Assembly (NCBI GenBank): GCA_028564705.1
Contig: JAPXFQ010002090.1
Span: forward strand, 61,213 to 125,212
Direction of reading: 5' to 3'
DNA: 64,000 nucleotides
Origin: Apricaphanius iberus
Taxonomy: Eukaryota > Chordata > Actinopteri > Cyprinodontiformes > Aphaniidae
Shown: positions 57,549 through 64,000 of the stretch, in pieces
Position numbering within the stretch: position 1 is the first letter of the stretch
Layout: each line of letters begins with the position of its first letter
Notes under the pieces: model-generated
What the model was told of the DNA's origin: nothing
The model's database searches: none
What the model saw: the letters and a program-made list of their open reading frames with translations, nothing else
Position numbers and translations under genes: made by a program

Positions 57549-57562
57549 CCCCTTGACTTATC
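57549..57562 (+). repeat. Right target duplication of the 57.3 kb SINE
   Basis: CCCCTTGACTTATC, identical to 57263-57276. Confidence 0.95.
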
Positions 57563-59106
57563 ATAAAGCACAAAGTATCTCCATCATTCTTTCCTCTTAC
57601 TCAACTCTAAAATATATGGAAACTTAATAACTCTGTTCTGATATTTAAAGAGGTAAATAGTGTTACCCCTTACCTAATTAAAAAACAATGGACTAAAGAA
57701 AAAACTGAAAAAAAAAAAGGTAATTGGGAATTATTTAAATATGAAATAGTTAATTTCTTAGACCATTTGGTTGTTTATATACACAATTCTAGAAAAAAAT
57801 TGGTTTGGTCCAAATTTCTGTAACACAATTAAAACTCTGTATAATGACAACAACGCTCCAGTAAACTCAAATTTGGATCCTCATAAAGGTTTATGTTATC
57901 CCGAGGCATCAGACATGGATGCCCAATATCCCCTCATTTATTCCTGATTGTAGTTCAGTTTCTTGCCACTCACATCTCGCAGAGCCCTTTAAATGGGATT
58001 GAATTTGCAGGAAAACATGTTATTATCAGTCAGCTGGCTGATGATACCACCTTGTATTTGAGATATGCTCTGAGTCTCTGTCGCTCTGAACCTAATCAGC
58101 TTGTTCTCTGAAGCATCGGGCCTCCAACTTAATTTAAATAATTGTGAATTAATATCCATCAAAGAATCTGCTGCTTTTTCTATTCGTGATATCCAAGTTG
58201 ATATCCAGGTATCTTATTTTGGGTATTGTTATAAGTAAAATTCACAAGTTAAGATGCCCAACCAATTTTTCCTCTGTTGTAAAGAAAACGCTAAGAAAAT
58301 TAAACTCATGACTCCAAAGAGATTTTTCCCTCAAAGGCAGAATCCTTCTTTGTAAGTCTGAAGGTCTGTCCAGGCTCTCATACGCTGCTCAGTCTCTGTA
58401 TGTTGATAACAGCACCTTAAAAAACATTGATAGGATTCTACTGGACTTTGTATGGAAAAGAAAGTTTCACTATATCAAAAAAATCAGTTTTAAGCAACTA
58501 AACAGAACGTGGTGATTTAATTTGATGGAACTCTCAACCTTCAATAACACTTTTAAAATAAACTGACTAAAACATTTCCTAATCAATCAATCTTCAAAAT
58601 GGAACGTCACCCCCTCTTTTACTTTTTCCAAAGTAGTTAATATTACATTTCCTATGATTTGCAAGCATGTCTTTCTCAAAATCTCCATAAAGCTGTCAAA
58701 CAGATGTTGCTTGCCTGGTTCCTTATATTTCAGTACAATTTCTTCTGGTATCAAAAATGCTGCTCACATGACTCTCCTTTACTTCTGGTTTGGTGACACA
58801 TACAGTGCTCTGCATAAATGAGAACACCCCACTACGTTTGTCAGAAAACCTTTAGCTTCCTTTCAGAATCAACATTTTCTATGAGAGACTACAAAATACT
58901 CCCACAAATGGGCCATTGATTGCAAACAAGATTTGTTCACTTGCACAAAAAAAGTGATTTGCTTAACAAATTCATTCAAGCTCATGTTACAAAAATGAGT
59001 AGGCCTACAACTCAATTATAGTCGTAGTAGAAAAGCCACACTTAAGACTACAAACTTCTAATTAACAGGCATTCAACCACAGGTGAGTCTAATGATTCAT
59101 GTAAGA

Positions 59107-60043
59107 TGTGTCCAGCAGACAGGTGGCAATAAAAGGGCATTACTTTACAAAGAAAAGCCCTTCCTATTTCATGCTGTCAGTAACGGCTCCCCATTGAAGA
59201 GAAATCTGAGAAAGGAAATCTTTTCTTTACACAAAAAAGGTGAGGGCTACAAGAAGATCAGCAAAGCTTTACATATCAGTCAAAATACTGTAGCAAAAGT
59301 GATCAAAAAATTTGAGAAAGATGGAAGTGCAACCATCTTATAGAGACGTCCAGGTCGTCCACCCAAGTTAACATCTCGACAGGAGAGTCTTCTGATGAGA
59401 AAGGTTGAAGAAAATCACCATGCAAGTTCACTGCAGTTAGCTAAAGCAGTAGAAAGCCAAACTGGAGTGACCGTTTTCTGGGACACCATACGGCGCACAC
59501 TGCAGAGGAATGGCATGCTGGGTATCGTCAATGAAGGAAGCCTCTCCTAAAGCCCAGAAAGCATGGCTAGAATTTGCTAGGGCCCATGCTGATAAAATGA
59601 AGACTACTGGGACTGGGAGGTAAATTACTAATCTACGGGATTCGGGTCGGGACGGAAGTCTTTCTCTCGGGATTTTTTCGGGACAAGATTTTTTTGGGGG
59701 GGCTGTAACATCATCGGGACGTGACGGGAGTATTTTTTGGGATCGGGACGGGACGGGAGCGACAATTGATTCCTGTATACACCCTATATTCTGGAGTAAT
59801 GAGACCAAGATCACTGTTTTTGGAACTAATGGCTAAAAACTGTATGGTGTCGTAAAGGTGAGGATTTCAAAGAAAAATGCATGGTGCCTACAGTGAAACA
59901 TGGTGGTGGCAGTGTCATTATGTGGGGCATGAGTGCTGCTGGTGTTGGGGAGCTGCATTTCATTGATGGTATCTTGAACTCAACAATGTACTGCTCTATA
60001 CTGAAGGAGAAGATACTGTCATCACTTTTCCAACACGACAATT
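59107..60043 (+). pseudogene. Tc1 transposase, broken
   Basis: The enzyme cuts and pastes the transposon at TA sites. Visible: paired-like DNA-binding domain with [20 protein letters not shown] and [15 protein letters not shown] (to 59340; stop TAG at 59341 where relatives have Q), the GRPPKLTSRQE AT-hook-like linker, and LAKAVESQTGVTVFWDTIRR. The catalytic domain follows the nested element: tgg agt aat gag at 59792-59803 reads WSNE instead of WSDE, so the first catalytic Asp is Asn. Then GEDFKEKCMVPTVKHGGGSV (about 59860-59910) and IMWGMSAAGVGELHFIDG. The second Asp motif (FQHDN) is complete to its DN at 60041 and there the LINE insertion starts. So the protein is destroyed in at least four ways. 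Confidence 0.85.
59600..59788. mobile_element. CGGGAC-rich short DNA element within Tc1
   Basis: It fills the transposase between DYWD (gactactgggac) and the WSNE motif. Contains gggattcgggtcgggacgga, tcgggattttttcgggacaa and gggatcgggacgggacggga, and ends CTGTATACACCCTA, the reverse of a TAGGGTGTA-type hAT terminus. The left end is less clear and no duplication was resolved. Related to 18540-18690. Confidence 0.55.
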
Positions 60044-60816
60044 TTTTTAAATTTTTTATTGTTTTTATTTTTTTTTATTTAGGACAGTGCATGCTAATGA
60101 ACATAAATGTAAGAACAAATTACATGAATGTAAACATGCCAGATTATAGCCAAAGGCTAATTTCCATCTGTTGTCCTTAAACATAAAAATAGACATAAAA
60201 ATTCATAAAAATTAATCATTCATTCATAATAAAAACTCCATCACCAAACTTACACATACACACCATTCTGTTCCCAAATAAAACATTAAAACGATACAGC
60301 TCATACATGATCACACACTTGATTTGTCCATAACCAGTTTTTAAGCTTTGCCTTAAACAAATTGAAAGCCACCCTTGACAGAGAGGACATTCTGCCCAAA
60401 TGCTGTCCGTCTGTGAGGTATAAACAAGTCTCCTCGGGTTGTAGCTCGAGTGATCCTCTCTGAGTTTTCTTTATGCCTAATGAACTGCTTTAGTGGTGGT
60501 GGAGCAAGGTAGTGTAAGACTTTATATATTAAACAGACTCTTTTAAGTTTCATTAAGTTATTCAAGTTCATAATTTATGTTTTTTTTTAACACATGACAG
60601 TGGTGGTGGGAAGTCGTTTTTGTCAAGTAGTTTTAAACTTGTTTTATAAATGTTTTCAATAGGTTTAAGTGTTGTTGGACAAGCAAGTGACCAGGATGTC
60701 AAACAATAGTCCATATAAGAGATGATCATTGAGTAAAAGTAAGTTTTTGCAACTTTCATATTTAAATTATTACGAATATGGTTAAAGTTTCGATTATTAA
60801 ATTTAAGTACCTGGGA
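60044..60816 (-). mobile_element. CR1/L2/Rex-group LINE 3' fragment, minus strand
   Basis: Minus strand from 60816: SQVLKFNNRNFNHIRNNLNM then KVAKTYFYSMIISYMDYCLT and LKPIENIYKTSLKLLDK (thumb region), a frameshift near 60580, then LMKLKRVCLIYKVLHYLAPP, the motif SERITRATTRGDLFIPHRRT and AFGQNVLSVKG, the C-terminus. The 3' region (tggaaattagcctttggcta) ends at a T-rich boundary on the plus strand (60044-60080). 5'-truncated at about 60816, where it meets a plus-strand L1 head to head. Exact clade not decided. It interrupts the Tc1 transposase. Confidence 0.75.
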
Positions 60817-61338
60817 CACTCACCGAGTAAAAAACTCACCGAGGGAATGAAGCAGCTGTCTGGAGAAAACAAAAGCTTCAAGGAGTCTATCCTAGACATC
60901 CAGGCCCGATCAATGAGGGACAATCTTGTTTTTTCGGGGATACCAGAGCAGGCTGAGGAAGATGCTGAAGTAGCCGTGCGAAAGTTCATTCAACACCAGC
61001 TGAAACTGCCAGACGACACGGTTAAAAACATAACCTTCCATCGGGTTCACCGGCTCGGAGGTAAGAAACACAACAACACCCGCCCGCGACCAATTGTTGC
61101 AAAATTTGAACATTTTAAACAAAAAGAACAAGTCAAAGGACGCGGGAGAGAGCTACGGGGGACGAATTACAGCGTTAATGATCAGTTTCCGAAAGAAATC
61201 CTGGACAGAAGACGCGTGTTATTTCCAATTAGAAAAAAACATATTAGTGAGGGCAGTAGGGCTACGGTTAGTGTGGATAAACTGTATGTTAACGGTCAGC
61301 TGTTTAGGGACCCTCAGGTTACTCCTTGGCTTTATTAG
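60817..61338 (+). CDS. L1 ORF1, C-terminal part (RRM and C-terminal domain)
   Basis: An open frame of about 174 codons. Order: end of the coiled-coil region (MKQLSGENKSFKESILDIQA), RRM core starting RSMRDNLVFSGIPEQAEED, then KNITFHRVHRLG, the C-terminal domain with RPRPIVAKFEHFKQKEQV, and the end RDPQVTPWLY-stop. In an intact L1 the N-terminal third would precede it; here it is truncated, and upstream codons in the same frame come from the neighbouring reversed LINE. The R-x-N-L and H-R-V-H-R-L-G signatures are kept. An RNA chaperone in the family; this piece alone would lack the trimerising segment. Confidence 0.8.
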   Translation, partial: HSPSKKLTEGMKQLSGENKSFKESILDIQARSMRDNLVFSGIPEQAEEDAEVAVRKFIQHQLKLPDDTVKNITFHRVHRLGGKKHNNTRPRPIVAKFEHFKQKEQVKGRGRELRGTNYSVNDQFPKEILDRRRVLFPIRKKHISEGSRATVSVDKLYVNGQLFRDPQVTPWLY

Positions 61339-61765
61339 TCATATTTAACAGAACCAAGACAGAATTAGCTTTATCAGACAACTATAGTTTAAAAAAAAAG
61401 CACAGCTCAGCAGGCTGTTTTTGTTTGTTAATGTGGGTAGGGGCAGGGCTGTGCACTAGATTGCTTTTTCTTTTTTTTTCTTTCATTTTTTCTTTTTCAC
61501 TATTATCTTTCTCACATTTGTACCACCAAATCTCTTTATCACCTTTTTTCCTTTTTCTCTCTCTCACACACACACAGACTTTTATCATGGCATATTCATG
61601 TTTTTCCATCATACTTTCATTCTGTACACACCTTTAAGGTGCATTATCTACCCGCTTTATCTCTGCTTCTGGTTTTTTTTCAATCTGGCAACCCCATGGA
61701 CAAACCAAAATTACACCTATATTCATCCTTGGCGATAGTACATGTCTAAGGTTTATCTTAGCTCT

Positions 61766-64000
61766 ATGAATCCTGTAAAATTTATAACATGGAATATTCG
61801 CGGCGCTAGCCTCTGTACAAACCATTAAGATTTTAAACCATCTTACAAGACTGAAGGCAGATGTCGTCTTACTACAGGAGACTCATAAATCAAGTTCAAC
61901 AGCTAATGATTTAAAAACACCAGAGTATCCTAATATATTTTCTTCATGCTATAACTCTAGACAACGAGGAGTAGCAATATTAATAAATAGAAATACTAAT
62001 TTTAAAGTAATAGACACAGCTACAGATCCAGAAGGTAGATTTATAATATTAAAACTATTTATAAATAACCAAAAGTTATGTATAGTTAGTATATATGGTC
62101 CAAATGTTGACGACCCCTCATTCTTTCATACTTTCTTCTCGGTTCTGGCTAATCACATGGATTGCTCACTTGTTCTTGGGGGAGACTTCAACTTTGGACT
62201 AAATGAAGAAATAGACAGGCTCAGTACAGCAGGGACTCAGCGCAGATGGCAATCCATAGATATAGTTAAACAGTACATGAGCGATTATGGACTCTGCGAT
62301 GCATGGCGATCGCTTCATCCCAACGACAGAAAATACACTTTTTACTCAAACGTACATCATTCTTATTCTAGATTGGACTATTTGTTAGTCAGCAGCTCAC
62401 TGTTGAATGACATTTCAGACACTGAGATACATCCTATAGTGATCAGCGATCACGCTCCTGTTTCTTTAAATTTAGCAAATAAAATTGCAACCCTTCAATA
62501 TAAAAATTGGAGATTTAATACATCATTACTTAAGGATAAAGAATTTATTAAATATATTGAAAAAGAATGGGCTTCATACATGGAATTTAATGATCTCCCT
62601 GGTATGTCGCCATCCACTCTATGGGAAGCAGGGAAAGCTGTGATTAGAGGTAAAATAATTTCATTCTCATCAAATAAAAAGAGAACAGAAAATAAACATG
62701 TTCAGGAATTAGAAGAAACTATTAAATCATTAGAACCTTCCCTGGATAAAGAGAGCTTAAGTAAAATAAGGAAAGCAAAATTAGAGTTAAATGAAATTAT
62801 TAATAAAAGGACGCAGTTCTTAATCCAAAGACTTAGAATAGAAAACTTTGAACATAGTAATAAATCAGGTAGCTTCTTAGCTAATCAGTTAAAAATAAAT
62901 AAAGAAAAAACAACTATATCTGCAATCAAAGACAAAACTGGGAATATAATATATGACCCTGAAAAAATAAACAACACTTTCAAAGAATTTTATGAGACGT
63001 TATACACACCAGAGATAAACCCTTCAAATAATGATATTGTACAATTTCTGGATAAAATAACTCTTCCTAAACTTTCAGAAAGTCAAGCAAAGGCCCTGGA
63101 TTCACCGCTAACAGTGTCTGAACTCCAGGAAGCCCTCCAATCTATGCCTAATAATAAAGCTCCAGGTCCAGATGGATTTCCAGCAGAGTTCTATAAAGAA
63201 TTCTGGAATATTCTGGCACCAACATTTTACAAAATGTTACAGGAAACAAAGGAAAATGGTCGAATACCACCAAACATGAATTCTGCCTACATCAATCTTC
63301 TATTAAAACCAGGAAAAGACCCTATGTCTCCTACCAGTTATCGTCCTATTTCTCTTATCAATGTGGATCTGAAAATAATTTGCAAAGCTCTTGCAAGAAG
63401 GATAGAGAAAATAACACCTCTAATAATCCACCCGGATCAAACAGGTTTTATAAAAGGTAGGCTCTCTTCCACAAATTCACGTAGATTAATAGATTTAATA
63501 GATTATTCCCACTGTAAAAACGTCCAAACCAATATATTATCTTTAGATGCAGAAAAAGCATTTGATAGAGTTAACTGGAAATTTTTATTTGCAGCCTTAA
63601 ATAAATTCGGATTCAGTAATTCTTTTGTAAACTGGTTAAAAATATTATACAGCTCACCAACAGCATGTATTAGGACCAATAATCAAACATCATCAAGGTT
63701 CTTTCTTCAGAGAGGTACCAGGCAGGGATGTCCACTTTCTCCCTCCCTCTTTGCTATTTTTATTGAACCATTAGCAGCAGCAATCAGGCAAAATAATAAT
63801 GTTAAAGGTATACAATGCAACAAAATAGAACATAAAATCAGTTTATACGCAGATGATGTACTACTTTTTCTACAGCATTCACAAACTTCCTTGTATCAGG
63901 TAATTGAGTTAATAAAATCTTACTCAAGAGTTTCAGACTATTCCATAAATTGGTTAAAATCTACAGTCCTTCCTATCAACTGTTCTTACCAGAGTCCTGT
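61766..64000 (+). CDS. L1 ORF2 (endonuclease and reverse transcriptase), right-truncated by the window, one frameshift
   Basis: ATG 61766 opens MNPVKFITWNIRGA; one extra base near 61806-61811 shifts frame, and the second frame, open from 61788, then runs without a stop to 64000 (over 730 codons). Endonuclease: WNIRG, LLQETHKSS (61872), VSIYGPN, LGGDFNFGLN (62176), SRLDYLLVSS and VISDHAPVS (62442). Reverse transcriptase: NNKAPGPDGFPAEFYKEFW, SYRPISLINVDLKI, LSLDAEKAFDRVNW (motif A, 63541), LQRGTRQGCPLSPSLFAIFI (motif B), SLYADDVLLFL (motif C, 63846). All visible catalytic residues are present. The nick-and-copy enzyme of L1 retrotransposition. Without the frameshift the start would be intact; a single sequencing error could explain it. 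Confidence 0.9.

Larger units (their letters stand above)
57100..58799 (+). mobile_element. L1-type LINE ORF2 remnant, interrupted by a SINE and cut by Tc1
   Basis: Endonuclease end at 57150-57276 (ESWLYTCSNKDCSR then NDYWLLSKCLVNN) continues across the SINE into HKAQSISIILSS at 57563, so the catalytic SDH-like motif (LTDHK in relatives) is here LTYHK and is exactly where the SINE went in. Then 57635-57760 (PYLIKKQWTKEKTEKKKGNW), a deletion, and the polymerase: FMLSRGIRHGCPISPHLFLI (motif B, about 57890) and ISQLADDTTLYLR (motif C). Degraded sequence to LLLAWFLIFQYNFFWY-like text ends at 58799, where the Tc1 begins. The stretch belongs to a different L1 family than the one at the right edge. 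Confidence 0.8.
58803..60043 (+). mobile_element. Tc1-family DNA transposon, left part; interrupted twice
   Basis: Starts CAGTGCTCTGCATAAATGAG right after a TA (58801-58802), as Tc1/mariner elements do. A leader of about 300 bp precedes the transposase. The element stops being readable at 60043, where LINE DNA enters; its right half and right inverted repeat would lie beyond the window. A CCCG-rich element is nested at about 59600-59788. It breaks the L1 at 57100-58799 and is therefore younger than that L1. Confidence 0.85.
60817..64000 (+). mobile_element. L1/Tx1-type LINE, 5'-truncated, runs off the right edge
   Basis: Begins inside ORF1 next to the reversed LINE fragment, with a 10-bp direct repeat ACTCACCGAG at the joint (60818-60827 and 60834-60843). 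ORF1 ends at 61338. A 430-bp spacer with pyrimidine tracts and an AC run follows, then ORF2 from about 61766 to beyond 64000. ORF2 is nearly intact, in strong contrast to the other three L1 copies of the window, so this is the youngest LINE here. Its 3' end and target duplication are outside the window. Confidence 0.85.

Overview
The window looks like gene-poor nuclear DNA of a teleost fish. No complete host gene can be read in it. The evidence is its repeat content: L2 (Maui-like) LINEs ending in short tandem tails, several L1/Tx1-type LINEs, a Tc1 transposon, hAT-like and TTAA-flanked DNA elements, and tRNA-derived SINEs with modules typical of ray-finned fish. The sequence is AT-rich, has many microsatellites, and nearly every longer reading frame is either transposon-derived or chance.

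Layout. 1-3.2 kb: an L2 LINE running in from the left edge, with endonuclease, reverse transcriptase and 3' end. 3.9-7.3 kb: broken non-autonomous DNA elements, a SINE scrap and a small L2 endonuclease scrap. 8.14-13.13 kb: an L1 flanked by an 18-bp target duplication; a stretch of its ORF2 is lost and replaced by a nest that includes an 817-bp hAT-like element with its own 8-bp duplication. 13-29 kb: mostly unassigned DNA with SINE/LINE tails, a promoter-like cluster of CACGTG/CRE/CCAAT sites (17.5 kb), a possible 40-codon exon (20.1 kb, minus), an arm of a TTAA-flanked element (22.6 kb) and a Harbinger-type helix-turn-helix remnant (27.8 kb). 29.7-38.6 kb: LINE fragments, two tRNA-type SINEs, a TTAA-flanked element with another transposon inside it, and two of the three copies of a family whose ends begin GGCCCTGTCCACACG. 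38.6-47 kb: little that can be assigned. Near 47.0-47.4 kb there is a candidate non-coding first exon plus GC box on the minus strand, the best hint of a host gene.

48.6-54.1 kb: the third GGCCCTGTCC element, a block built on the motif GTCCACGAAA in both orientations, an L2 3' end split by a 481-bp element whose long inverted ends each fold on themselves, then an L1 into which a second L1 inserted (12-bp duplication, one mismatch). 57.1 kb to the right edge is a deep nest: an old L1 is split by a SINE with a perfect 14-bp duplication and then broken by a Tc1 copy. The Tc1 holds a small CCCG-rich element and is interrupted at its second catalytic motif by two LINE fragments lying head to head. 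The right-hand one is an L1 with the end of ORF1 and an ORF2 open for more than 700 codons to the window edge, with all visible endonuclease and reverse-transcriptase motifs intact. It is the youngest-looking and most coding-competent feature here.

The genes do not form a pathway. What ties the window together is the order of insertions, which can be read from target duplications and nesting. Family assignments rest on recognised protein motifs and terminal sequences, not on database searches; boundaries without duplications are approximate.
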